A stretch of 64,000 nt of DNA from Neoarius graeffei (taxonomy: Eukaryota; Chordata; Actinopteri; Siluriformes; Ariidae). The translations under genes were made by a program, and so were the position numbers. The number at the start of each line of letters is the position of its first letter. Position 1 is the first letter of the stretch. Positions 20,558-29,796 of the stretch are shown in pieces. The stretch is taken from NCBI RefSeq assembly GCF_027579695.1, contig NC_083582.1, positions 5,400,378 to 5,464,377 of the forward strand. The letters run 5' to 3'. The notes beneath the pieces are model-generated. The model saw only the letters and a list, made by a program, of their open reading frames with translations, made no database searches and was not told the DNA's origin.

Positions 20558-22366
20558 ATGTCGCGTTCCCCATCAAGGGAGTCAGAAGGGCCCCTCCTCT
20601 CTCTCTTCGACGTTGTAGGCGATTTAGGCCAAGTCCCGGAGGATAGGAGAACTTACTTCTGTGATCTGGACCAAAAGGCTCGCTTTGATGAAATACACAT
20701 AGCCGTTAGGGAACTTAAGGAGCGTACTATGACTCTCCCAGAAGGGCTACCCAAATTGTTCATGATCTACTATAAGGAAATGGAACATGTGTGTATGACC
20801 CTCGAACAAGAGAAAAGAACACTAAAACGACAACTGGCCGAAGCTCAAAGGAGAGCAGAAAGCGCGGAGAGTAGCCTCGTGGGCCTGAGAGCCACACAAG
20901 ATGAACTAAAGCGTGAAATAGAATACCTCAGAGAAGAAGTGACGCAAGCACGTCGCTCAGATGAGGGATCGGCCAAACCCTCCCAAGAACAGAGTTCCGC
21001 TCTGGAGGAGGAAGAACCTGAGCTTAGAACGGTAGATCAGACACCGCACTCAAGCTCAACTCGCGTGAAAGTCGCGCGATCGCCACCTCGTGGCGCTGGG
21101 AGTTTTTATTTTACTCCCCACTACACCCCCTCGCGCTTCAATATCGCTGCAGCCTCTAGCCCGCAGAAAACGCCGCGCTACGTACCCTCAGACTCCTCTG
21201 ACGGAGAGGCCGCCTACAAGCCGAAACGCAGACATAGGCGATATGAGAGCAGCTCAAATAGCGAAGACAGCGAGGACCCCTACGGGTCAAAATCAAAACG
21301 CCTCGTCGCAGAACGCAAAACTAGGATCCGCCAAATCGACGTCCTTGCGAAAGACATAGAGCGTTTTGAGCCGGAAAATCATAGACACCGAAGCGTTAAT
21401 CATTATTTCCGGGAAATCGAGCGTAGCCTCCTGGACCTGCCAGAGGCTACATCGCATGAAAAGGCCAGACTAGTCTGGAAAACTTTAGGTAGTGGCGTAC
21501 GAGCATTCGTTGAGACCCTACCGCAGTCAGTCCTCGACGACTACAAGAAAATACGTAAGTACTTGAAAGAGGAATACTTGTTGTATGAGGATGAGACTGC
21601 TGCGACGATGGGTGCTATTCTGATCAGACAGAAACGAAGCGAACACCCTCGCGAGTACTACCGTCGGCTCCGCGCAGCGTACTTTCAGGGCAGAAGCGAG
21701 CCCGGGCTAGAGGAAGATCGCAACTTCAAGTCCCTCTTCCTCCATAACCTTCACCCGTGCATCCGTAACCAAGTAACACTCGCGTGTCGCCAGCGCCCCC
21801 ATACTATGAGAGAAATGCGTCGCACCGCACAACTAACGTGGGAGACGTTCGTCCGACCCACAGACCACCACGAGGACGATCCCAGAGTCCTCAGCCTATA
21901 TGAGCAGGAAGGTCAGTCCTTAGGCCTAGAAGGGGGTGAAGCCCCAAACCGCGGGCCCCCTTGGGCGAACCCAAACCCCGGCCACCAGACGTCAAGTCAA
22001 CCCAAAGGTAACTGGAAAGTTCGACAAGCTGGAGCCAAGGGGGAACAGGGCCCCAACGCCAAAGGGCAAGGTAACCGCAAACCTGGCGGTCACGGCCCTA
22101 AATCTCAGAATAGCGGACAGTCAAGGCCCCATCGCAACTCCTCTCGAAGGGAGAGGAACCCTAAGCTAGCTACCGCTAAACAAGCCAACCAAGAGCCGCT
22201 TGGGATGGCAGAACTGAGGGCTGAATTAGCACGGATTAAACAAGCCAACCAAGAGCCGCTTGGGATGGCAGAACTGAGGACCGAATTAGCACGGGTTAAA
22301 CAACTGCTGAGCAATAAGAACAGGAAGGGTAAGCCGAGCAAGGACAGGGACGAACCGTCAGCATGA
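20558..22366 (+). CDS. gag: ERV-A Gag polyprotein
   Basis: 602 residues from the ATG at 20558 to a UGA at 22364-22366. Gag assembles the particle. A long charged coiled coil spans about residues 85-135 (LEQEKRTLKRQLAEAQRRAE). A Ser/Glu-rich linker and a basic patch (KPKRRHRRY) follow. The capsid-like domain is about residues 265-450 (ERFEPENHRHRSVN to AQLTWETFV). The C-terminus is Gly/Pro/Arg/Lys-rich without any CCHC knuckle, so RNA binding probably uses basic residues, as in spumavirus Gag. Two exact-frame 20-residue repeats (KQANQEPLGMAELR) are at 22178-22297. It differs from ERV-B Gag at about 11 residues by eye. Pol continues in the same frame after the UGA. Confidence 0.9.
   Translation: MSRSPSRESEGPLLSLFDVVGDLGQVPEDRRTYFCDLDQKARFDEIHIAVRELKERTMTLPEGLPKLFMIYYKEMEHVCMTLEQEKRTLKRQLAEAQRRAESAESSLVGLRATQDELKREIEYLREEVTQARRSDEGSAKPSQEQSSALEEEEPELRTVDQTPHSSSTRVKVARSPPRGAGSFYFTPHYTPSRFNIAAASSPQKTPRYVPSDSSDGEAAYKPKRRHRRYESSSNSEDSEDPYGSKSKRLVAERKTRIRQIDVLAKDIERFEPENHRHRSVNHYFREIERSLLDLPEATSHEKARLVWKTLGSGVRAFVETLPQSVLDDYKKIRKYLKEEYLLYEDETAATMGAILIRQKRSEHPREYYRRLRAAYFQGRSEPGLEEDRNFKSLFLHNLHPCIRNQVTLACRQRPHTMREMRRTAQLTWETFVRPTDHHEDDPRVLSLYEQEGQSLGLEGGEAPNRGPPWANPNPGHQTSSQPKGNWKVRQAGAKGEQGPNAKGQGNRKPGGHGPKSQNSGQSRPHRNSSRRERNPKLATAKQANQEPLGMAELRAELARIKQANQEPLGMAELRTELARVKQLLSNKNRKGKPSKDRDEPSA
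22178..22297 (+). repeat. 60-bp tandem duplication in gag
   Basis: Two 60-bp units (22178-22237 and 22238-22297), nearly identical, encode two 20-residue repeats. ERV-B has the same pair at 62568-62687, so the duplication precedes both insertions. Confidence 0.9.
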
Positions 22367-22372
22367 CTAGGC
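22364..22372 (+). promoter_or_regulatory. gag-pol readthrough stop, UGA CUA G context
   Basis: Gag ends at UGA and the same frame stays open through pol without another stop. The stop is followed by CUAG, the context known from efficient natural UGA readthrough in animals and some viruses. The signal is identical in ERV-B (62754-62762). There is no in-frame ATG near the start of pol, and a GC-rich stretch follows that could form structure. Confidence 0.75.
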
Positions 22373-25300
22373 CGGGACCCATCCCCACCACCACCGCGTG
22401 TCTACCTCGTGGGGTGGGGAAAGGACCCCTGCCCAATAAACAGCGATGAGTTGAAACCACCCCCTCCGTTAGTGAAGCCTGACCCGCAGGATGCACCCCT
22501 GACGCAGTTTCTTGGAGATTTGGTTAGGAAAGGCAACGCCAAGCGTATCTATACCCCAGTGGTGGTAGAAGGCAACGTTTCCCTCCAAGCTCTCTTGGAT
22601 ACCGGGTCGGAAATCACCCTGATGTGTTCCAAAGTCTTCGCAGAGGTTTCTGATGCGCGGCGCGCACAAGGTAGACCCATCAGAACCGAACGTTGTGACG
22701 TCAACTTGGTTAGCTTCACCCAGAATCAAGCCCCAGTAACAACCATTGCATGGTTAGAACTCACCTTCCAGGGCATGTCCATCACTCACCCCACTTACAT
22801 CTGCTCTGTTGGGGTAGAACCGTTCCTCATTGGCCAAGACCTACTAGATAGGCTAGCGCCCCTCATTGACTGTCGTCGTGGGCAACTGTGGGCCCAGGTC
22901 GCGTCCCCACAGACCCCAGATCCTCCTCGTCATGATCGAGCCTGTTGCGATGAAGTTAGCGTGGAGGCTACTCCACCGATAGCTGAGTCAGGGCAGGTCC
23001 CCGAGAACCTCGAGACCACTCCGCTCCACCCTGAGCCGAGTCAAGACGCACCAAACTCAACCGACACTCTTCTCAACCGCAACGCGCTTGATGGCCACCC
23101 GTCTTTCCTTTGCTTTCTTGGCGAATCTGCCCCAACCAGGTACTACCCCTGGATATCTGGCAACATTACTGTCAACGGCGTCACAGCACCTGGCGTCAGG
23201 TTAGCGCTTTGGTCAGAGAAGTCAGCCATCAGCCAAACGTGGTTCGACATAGTGCGTCAGAGCACTCCTTCCCCTGTCTTTGTGCAGAAGAGCCACCGGC
23301 TACTGTCAGCCGAACAACCCCAGAGCCCCATCAAAGCCACGGGCGTCTGCGCCGTGTCGCTCGCCATCGGTCAGAGAGAATTCCTTCATTTCTTGAGTGT
23401 CGTCCCCGGACTTCCTGACCCACTGGTCATTGGGGCAGACATCTTGGTCAGACTGGGAGCCCAACTGGACCTAGTCAACCGGGTCATCTGGACCCAAGCC
23501 GACGCTGCTAAGCACCCGTTCCAAGCTGACCCGGAACAAATGCGGTCAGGACAAACGATTCCCCAAGCCTGCCATGTCGCTAGCGAATTTGACATCGTCA
23601 TTCCCGCTAGGACTGCTGGTTCCCCTCTTAAGCTGGTCATCATGAAAGACCAACAGTTTCGTAGCTCCCAGGCGTTCTTCCAGCCTCTCAGATTCTTCAT
23701 GGAGCTCGATTTAGCCGTGTGTGGGACTCCGCTGCTTGAAGTGAGTCATCGTTCCGCTTACCTCCTGGTTCAAAACTCCACGCGGGACGCCATCACGATC
23801 CCCGCCCGTTGGCCTTTAGGCCTTCTGATAGACCAGGCATTCCATGACTTTGAACTCACCATTCCAGTCATCGGTGAGCTGCGAACGCCGGACACTCATT
23901 CCGATCCAGTGGAACCTCCCTGGATCACTCTTCCTTTCCGCATGATCCGCGTCGAACCTCACGACATGCTTCGCGACGAGCGCATAGTCATGACCAAAAC
24001 TAACACCCCGAAACACATGCTGGTGTACGCTCTTGCCACGCAATCGAGCAACGACACCCCTGCAACTGAGGTCGTCGATTCAGCTCTAGGTGAACCGTAC
24101 CCAGGCTTCGAACGAGAAGTTCAACAACAGCTGGTGAAAGCTGACAGCCTGACCACGGACGCCCAGAGACGACAGCTCCGTGAACTGTTCTACGACTTCA
24201 AGGCGATCTGGGCACGAGATTCTAATGACTGCGGAGTCACAGACATCCACACCATCCGAATCCCAACAGATCCGAACGCTCCACCGACGTTCGTGTGGCA
24301 ATACAAAATCCCGTTAGCCGCATACGACTCAATACAAGAAACACTGGACACTCTGCTGGAAAAGCAGATCATTCGCGAGTGTAACTCGACTTACAACTCC
24401 CCCTTGTGGCCGGTGCTGAAACCGAACGGCAAGTGGCGTCTCACCATTGACTATAGGCAGCTGAACAAGCAAGTGCCCTTGTCAAGATGGCCCATGATCC
24501 ATCTGGATCAAGAACTTGCCAAGGTGAAGGGTGCAAAGTTCTTCTCCACCGCCGACGTGGCGAGTGGATTCTGGACCATGCGCGTGGATCCAGCTGACCA
24601 GCACAAGCTGGCCTTTTCCTTTGGGAACCGCCAGCTAACTTTCAACCGATGTCCGTTCGGCTACGCGAACTCCCCCGCTGAATTCAACATCTTCTTGCAT
24701 AAGGCAATGAGCGATGCCGCAGCTCGTGGCAACTTGATCTATGTCGATGACATCCTCATTAGGTCACAGACTTTTGATGCACACCTCGAAGAGATACGCC
24801 ATGTTCTGTCTCAGCTGTCCAGAGCAGGAGCGAAGCTCTCTGTCACCAAAGGGCAGTGGTGTCGCACCAAAGTCGAATACGTTGGGCTGTGCATTGGGCC
24901 AGATGGCATTGAACCCCAGTCGGGGAGGGTGCGGGCTATCCAAGACATCAAAGCCCCATCCAACGTACCCGAACTCAGGAGCTTCTTAGGGGTCTGCAAC
25001 TACTCCCGACAGTTCATCGAGGACTACGCGGAGATAGCACGACCGCTCACCGAGCTCCTCCGAAAGGATAAACCCTTCCAGTGGAGTGAGCCTCAAGAAC
25101 TCGCGTTCAAGAGCATGAAGCAGAAGCTCTGCTCTGCTCCCTGCCTCGCGTATCCCGACAAAGACAAACCGTTCTTCTTGGAGGCTAGTTTCTCCACCCA
25201 CTGCCTGAGCGCTGCACTGTCACAGCAGCATGACAAAGATCGCCGTGTCGTAGCATACGCCAGTCGGCCCCTCAGTGCTGTGGAGTTGAAATTTTCAGAC

Positions 25301-27571
25301 TGCGAAAAAGCCCTGCTGGCCACGGTCTGGGCCGTTGAACACTTTCGCAGTTACATTGGTGGCCAGAAGGTGGTGATAGAGACCAATCATCAACCGGTCT
25401 CGTTCTTGAACAGCCAGAGGCTGAGAGAGGGAAGAGTTTCGAACAGTCGCATCGCAGCTTGGATGATGGCATTACAGGGCTACGACGTCGAGGTGAAGTA
25501 CGCCCAGAACCACAAGATGGCGCTTGGCCGAGGCCTGGCGGAATGCCAGCATTGCGACTGCGAGAATAGTCCGGATCAAACCGAACTAACAACCGTACCT
25601 GCTCTCCCCTCCGACCACCACTACTATGACGAGAACGTCTGCAAAGACCTCCCCACCGCTTACATAGATGGATGCTCATTCCATCATGAACGCAAAGTCC
25701 AAGCCGGTGTCGGTATCGTATGGGCGAACGGCCCTATACAAGGGAAATACCAACATCGACTCAGGGCTAAGACTAGCCAATATGCGGAGGTAGCAGCCGT
25801 GCTCATCGTCCTGCAACAAGCTGCCCGTGAGAACATCAAGCGGTTAGTCCTCTGCTCTGATTCAAATTATGCCAGGCATAGCTTCGTCTCACACTTTCCC
25901 TCGTGGAAGGTGCAGGACATGAAAAACACAAGGGGCAAGGAAGTGAAACACTCCGAACTCTTCCTAGCATGCGATCGACTCGTAACCGAACAGGGAATGT
26001 GCGTCTATTGGAAGAAGGTGAAGGGACATTCTCAAGTCCCAGGACCTGACAAAGTCGGTAACGATGAGGCAGATGGCCTCGCCAAAGCGGGAGCCGTAGA
26101 CGGCCCCCTTTGGGAATTCCAGCCGTCATGGCTTCCCGAGACGCCACGCCATAACGTAACCACGATTACTCGCCGACAGGCTAGAGCAGGTCAAACTGAC
26201 GCAGTACCCCAAGCAGGAACAGTGCAACTCGGCCGACTGCCCCAGGATGCCGACCTGGTGTCTATGCAGGAAAGGGATCCCGTGATCCACCAAATCCGTA
26301 AGTTCCTTGCGGACCCCGTGGCGTCCCCAATTTCCCCACAAGAGTTGCAACAGTCCCGAGACTTAAATCACCTTCACAATCTCAAAAACGGCTTAAAACT
26401 CGAGAAAGGACTCCTGGTGTACACACCACGCAACCAGGGACCTCCCCGGTGGGTCGTGCCCACAGATCATAGGGGGGTCATGTTGCAGTACGCTCACGAC
26501 AGCCCGTGCGGGGGCCATAGGAACGCTCAGGCGACCTACCAGACACTCCAACAGATTGTCTATTGGCCCTTCATGATTCAGGACGTTACCGAGTATGTCA
26601 AAGGGTGCTTGATTTGCTGCCAATTCCGACCAGCCCAACCGTTGAACCGCGCCCCACTGCAAAGCAAAGGCATCTCATTCCCCTGGTCTAATCTCCAGAT
26701 AGACTGGGTTGGACCGGTGCCGAAATCGGCTCGAGGTAATAAGTACCTCCTGACCGTCACTTGCGCGTTCACGAAGTGGGTGGAATGCTTGCCCGCCCCA
26801 AATGAAACCGCAGAGACCACCGCTCTCCTTCTTAAGAACCATGTGTTCAGTCGTTGGGGCTTGCCCCTATCCATTGATTCCGACCGAGGTACTCATTTCA
26901 CCGCAGAGGTCATGAGAGTGTTGTGGGAGATGCTCGGAGTCGAGGCAAAATTCCACATCGCGTATCATCCTCAGTCTTCCGGTCAGGTCGAACGCGCCAA
27001 CCAAACCATCGTGAGCATGCTTCGCAAGTATGTGAGTCACCATGGCAAAGATTGGGACATCAAACTCCCTCTGGTGCTGATGGCCATTCGGTCCACTCCT
27101 CACCGCACCACCGGAGTCACCCCGTTCGAAATGATGACTGGCCGTGAAATGGTTCTTCCCTTACACCTCCTCTACCGACCAGAGGACCTAAGCGTTGCCA
27201 CTGCGTACACCGCACACCAGTACGTCACCGACTTGCAACGCCACTTGCAGGCCACATTTGCGTGGGCCCAGGAACACCTCGAAAAGAGTGCGAAAGGACA
27301 GAAAGCTTACTACGACAGAAAGGCGACACACCGTGAGTACGAAGTAGGTGACAGAGTCCTATACTTCAATTTCACCAAACCGGTAGGAGTAGCCAGAAAA
27401 TTCTTACCCCGTTGGTCCGGCCCTTTCGAAATCGTCGGTAAACTGTCCCCCGTCGCCTACCGCATCAAAACTTCGAAGCCCAGCCAGGCGCCTTCGTATA
27501 GATGGGTCCATAGCAACCAAATAAAGCTCTTTGAGCAGTCCACACTCCATAGGGGGGTGGACAAACAATAA
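22367..27571 (+). CDS. pol: ERV-A Pol: protease, RT, two RNase H, integrase
   Basis: Open from the readthrough UGA to TAA at 27569-27571. Residue numbers count from the GTG at 22409. Protease 1 has [10 protein letters not shown] (Asp near 64) and [12 protein letters not shown] second protease-like module (about 245-360) keeps the [17 protein letters not shown] end but has WSEKS where DTGS belongs. RT has [18 protein letters not shown] and YVDD (778-781). RNase H 1 has Glu, Asn and Gly at Asp positions (FFLEAS, ETNHQP, ALGRG) and is presumably inactive. RNase H 2 keeps all acidic residues (YIDG near 1085, YAEV, CSDS, GNDEAD). Integrase has an HHCC finger, [14 protein letters not shown] and VERANQ (DDE), and a WSGPFEI tail. 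All active sites except those two modules look intact. Confidence 0.92.
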   Translation, partial: LGRDPSPPPPRVYLVGWGKDPCPINSDELKPPPPLVKPDPQDAPLTQFLGDLVRKGNAKRIYTPVVVEGNVSLQALLDTGSEITLMCSKVFAEVSDARRAQGRPIRTERCDVNLVSFTQNQAPVTTIAWLELTFQGMSITHPTYICSVGVEPFLIGQDLLDRLAPLIDCRRGQLWAQVASPQTPDPPRHDRACCDEVSVEATPPIAESGQVPENLETTPLHPEPSQDAPNSTDTLLNRNALDGHPSFLCFLGESAPTRYYPWISGNITVNGVTAPGVRLALWSEKSAISQTWFDIVRQSTPSPVFVQKSHRLLSAEQPQSPIKATGVCAVSLAIGQREFLHFLSVVPGLPDPLVIGADILVRLGAQLDLVNRVIWTQADAAKHPFQADPEQMRSGQTIPQACHVASEFDIVIPARTAGSPLKLVIMKDQQFRSSQAFFQPLRFFMELDLAVCGTPLLEVSHRSAYLLVQNSTRDAITIPARWPLGLLIDQAFHDFELTIPVIGELRTPDTHSDPVEPPWITLPFRMIRVEPHDMLRDERIVMTKTNTPKHMLVYALATQSSNDTPATEVVDSALGEPYPGFEREVQQQLVKADSLTTDAQRRQLRELFYDFKAIWARDSNDCGVTDIHTIRIPTDPNAPPTFVWQYKIPLAAYDSIQETLDTLLEKQIIRECNSTYNSPLWPVLKPNGKWRLTIDYRQLNKQVPLSRWPMIHLDQELAKVKGAKFFSTADVASGFWTMRVDPADQHKLAFSFGNRQLTFNRCPFGYANSPAEFNIFLHKAMSDAAARGNLIYVDDILIRSQTFDAHLEEIRHVLSQLSRAGAKLSVTKGQWCRTKVEYVGLCIGPDGIEPQSGRVRAIQDIKAPSNVPELRSFLGVCNYSRQFIEDYAEIARPLTELLRKDKPFQWSEPQELAFKSMKQKLCSAPCLAYPDKDKPFFLEASFSTHCLSAALSQQHDKDRRVVAYASRPLSAVELKFSDCEKALLATVWAVEHFRSYIGGQKVVIETNHQPVSFLNSQRLREGRVSNSRIAAWMMALQGYDVEVKYAQNHKMALGRGLAECQHCDCENSPDQTELTTVPALPSDHHYYDENVCKDLPTAYIDGCSFHHERKVQAGVGIVWANGPIQGKYQHRLRAKTSQYAEVAAVLIVLQQAARENIKRLVLCSDSNYARHSFVSHFPSWKVQDMKNTRGKEVKHSELFLACDRLVTEQGMCVYWKKVKGHSQVPGPDKVGNDEADGLAKAGAVDGPLWEFQPSWLPETPRHNVTTITRRQARAGQTDAVPQAGTVQLGRLPQDADLVSMQERDPVIHQIRKFLADPVASPISPQELQQSRDLNHLHNLKNGLKLEKGLLVYTPRNQGPPRWVVPTDHRGVMLQYAHDSPCGGHRNAQATYQTLQQIVYWPFMIQDVTEYVKGCLICCQFRPAQPLNRAPLQSKGISFPWSNLQIDWVGPVPKSARGNKYLLTVTCAFTKWVECLPAPNETAETTALLLKNHVFSRWGLPLSIDSDRGTHFTAEVMRVLWEMLGVEAKFHIAYHPQSSGQVERANQTIVSMLRKYVSHHGKDWDIKLPLVLMAIRSTPHRTTGVTPFEMMTGREMVLPLHLLYRPEDLSVATAYTAHQYVTDLQRHLQATFAWAQEHLEKSAKGQKAYYDRKATHREYEVGDRVLYFNFTKPVGVARKFLPRWSGPFEIVGKLSPVAYRIKTSKPSQAPSYRWVHSNQIKLFEQSTLHRGVDKQ

Positions 27572-27680
27572 GTTATAGCCTGCCCAACTTGGTTGCATGC
27601 CTCTCAATCCATAAGCGTGCATCTATAAGTAACCACCCTTGTTACCACTCAAATCGGAATAACAAACTCCTGTATGTTGC

Positions 27681-27682
27681 AG
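27681..27682 (+). promoter_or_regulatory. candidate env splice acceptor
   Basis: The AG of CTCCTGTATGTTGCAG ends one base before the env ATG at 27684. Joining it to the U5 donor at 20010 would give an env mRNA with env as its first long ORF. Confidence 0.55.
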
Positions 27683-27683
27683 A

Positions 27684-29426
27684 ATGGCCCCTCTCTCGAT
27701 CCTCGGCATCTTCCTAGTCCTGCAGACCACATTGGCCGGTAACATAGTGGAACCAGGTCCGCCGAGTGGCATTGTTCTCCAAGATGCCCCAGGACTGCTC
27801 CTCACCAATTGCCGCGTCCATACCCAGCGCGTGTACACCCGCCTCGATCCTTGGGACGTGTACCGTAAGCATTTTAGATCGCCCACACAAACAAACCTCG
27901 AAACCGGGCCTGACTCCGAGATTGGGTCCAACATCGAACACGCCAAGCGTACCACAGTTCACATGCTCGAACAGTTACAGAAGTTCATAGTCACTGAGGA
28001 GGAACTCAGCGGCAAAACACGCCCTAAACGGTTCCTCGGAGGACTACTTACTGCTGCATCCGCCATTGGCTCTCTGTTCTCAATGGGCCTCTCTGCTGTT
28101 AACACCGTTAGCCTGACCACGGTCAAACGAGAAATGAACATTCTTAAGGAAGAAATGCCAGAAATCCAGGGTAGACTACTAACTCAACAGGAGGAGCTGC
28201 AGGGCCTAGGCAAAACCCTGCAGGGAACCATACTAACCGTTAACATGCATTCTACATTAATCAAGAACACAGTACATGCCATAGACAGGCTAGCAGCAAT
28301 CATGAGAAGCGAAGTCAAGTATGTCCGAGTAATCCGAGACCTAATGCAGGACCTGATGAGAGAAGTAAGTAGCTCTCTCAGCACCCTGAGTGGAGGTAAA
28401 ATCCCACCATATTTGATACCCCTCAGCATGGTTGACAGCATACTCCGATCTACTACCACGACTAACGTTTACTCATCACAGATTCATCTGGCTTATAGTC
28501 TTGGCAGTGCTATCCCCATTTTTGTGAACCCTCAAAACCTAGAAATAGGCTTCATCCTCAATCTCCCCGTTATTGAACGGCAAAACATATACAGAATCAA
28601 ATCTGTCCTTAATGTAGGTTTCTGGAACAACGACGTACACGTACGTTTGCAGACACCTCCCACCATAGCCTATCACGATGACAACCCCTCTATATACCTC
28701 GTCCCTAACTTAGACATGTGCACCTCTACCAAAGATATCCACTGGGTCTGCCCCAGCAATCCCTTTATCCGAGACACCACAGACCGTCTCTGTGGATTGA
28801 CAAAAGTCCCCGATCAGAAGTGTGCAGGCAAATTGTCTATTAAAGATGAAGGAATAGGAACTAGAGTAGAAAGAGCTGGTAATCGGTGGCTAATCAACAC
28901 TCCCCAAACTGAGATTCTGGTATCATATGATCAACATAACACTGCCACTAGAATGAAGATCCCTAACGAAACCTCTCTCCTAAGTGTCCCACTAGGAGCC
29001 ACTGTTCACGTGGGTGACATCACCCTCCATCACCTTAGCGCTGACCAGTATGAGACCGAGATAGAAATGCCCGATGCCTTCCCAGGTCACGAACTTGAGA
29101 TAAACTCCACCCTCCAAGCACAACTACTGCTGGAAGGGACCAAAACCGTGCAATTCGATCTTAAGCCCACTGGCATCGCTACCACTTTCTTGAATAACCG
29201 CGCAAACCCTTCGTCCGATCAAGGATCTTTAATAAGCCGAATTGCGCTGGGATTTCTAGCTAGCGGTTGGGTTATCACAGTCTTCATAGCCATCACTCTA
29301 CATAGGTACATACTGACACTACACCGCAAACTGGACAAAACGATCTACGCACCTGAGAAATTAGATCGTGGCATTGTCCGATTCTCCATCAGGCCTAAGG
29401 CCTCCACTAACTTTCTTGAAGAGTAG
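27684..29426 (+). CDS. env: ERV-A Env, F-type class I fusion glycoprotein
   Basis: 580 residues, intact, 112 bp after pol in another frame. A hydrophobic signal peptide covers about residues 1-18. A furin-type site RPKR ends at residue 116, followed by a glycine/alanine-rich hydrophobic start (FLGGLLTAASAIG) that looks like a fusion peptide, then a long heptad-type helix (about 140-205). A membrane anchor is near residues 525-547 (IALGFLASGWVITVF) with a cytoplasmic tail of about 30 residues. The short first subunit and long second subunit resemble F proteins of paramyxoviruses, baculoviruses and insect errantiviruses; the retroviral CX6CC motif was not seen. It would mediate membrane entry; activity is unknown. 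Confidence 0.85.
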   Translation: MAPLSILGIFLVLQTTLAGNIVEPGPPSGIVLQDAPGLLLTNCRVHTQRVYTRLDPWDVYRKHFRSPTQTNLETGPDSEIGSNIEHAKRTTVHMLEQLQKFIVTEEELSGKTRPKRFLGGLLTAASAIGSLFSMGLSAVNTVSLTTVKREMNILKEEMPEIQGRLLTQQEELQGLGKTLQGTILTVNMHSTLIKNTVHAIDRLAAIMRSEVKYVRVIRDLMQDLMREVSSSLSTLSGGKIPPYLIPLSMVDSILRSTTTTNVYSSQIHLAYSLGSAIPIFVNPQNLEIGFILNLPVIERQNIYRIKSVLNVGFWNNDVHVRLQTPPTIAYHDDNPSIYLVPNLDMCTSTKDIHWVCPSNPFIRDTTDRLCGLTKVPDQKCAGKLSIKDEGIGTRVERAGNRWLINTPQTEILVSYDQHNTATRMKIPNETSLLSVPLGATVHVGDITLHHLSADQYETEIEMPDAFPGHELEINSTLQAQLLLEGTKTVQFDLKPTGIATTFLNNRANPSSDQGSLISRIALGFLASGWVITVFIAITLHRYILTLHRKLDKTIYAPEKLDRGIVRFSIRPKASTNFLEE

Positions 29427-29662
29427 GCTTGCTAACACGCTAACTAACCCCTCTTTTCCATTTTCCTTTATGGAGTTTTGATTTTTTTCGTTTGCTGTGT
29501 GAAATATTGTATGTAGAAGGTAGTTAAGTAGCCATAGTGTAATTGTTTTCATGTCCAAGTGCCTATGCTTTCATGCCCAAGTGCCTATGCATCTTATGGA
29601 CTGTATGAAATGAATTGAACTGTTGAACTGTGTCTGAAAGACTTTTCACAGAAAGGACCCTT

Positions 29663-29710
29663 GGAACTACCTCATTGTGGAACTACCTCATTGTGGAACT
29701 ACCTCATTGT
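29663..29710 (+). repeat. three 16-bp tandem repeats before the polypurine tract
   Basis: GGAACTACCTCATTGT occurs three times in a row (29663-29678, 29679-29694, 29695-29710) in the noncoding segment between env and the 3' LTR. Just upstream, AAGTGCCTATGC is also repeated (about 29555-29590). No function can be read from this. Confidence 0.85.
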
Positions 29711-29786
29711 GGATTACTAGGGACCGTGGGTCGCAGACTAAACACCATGTGCCCATAGGGTATCACTCCTTTCAGCGCCTATGGCC

Positions 29787-29796
29787 AAGGGGGGAA
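29787..29796 (+). other. ERV-A polypurine tract
   Basis: AAGGGGGGAA directly before the 3' LTR (TGTTGG at 29797), the expected primer for plus-strand DNA synthesis. Confidence 0.85.

Noticed and set aside
22409..22411. GTG as the start of pol
   Set aside because: It is only the first alternative start codon in the frame; the frame is open back to the gag UGA, and readthrough explains expression better.
25272..26874. Several minus-strand ORFs across ERV-A pol
   Set aside because: Shadows of the pol frame in GC-rich DNA; no domains and no start context.
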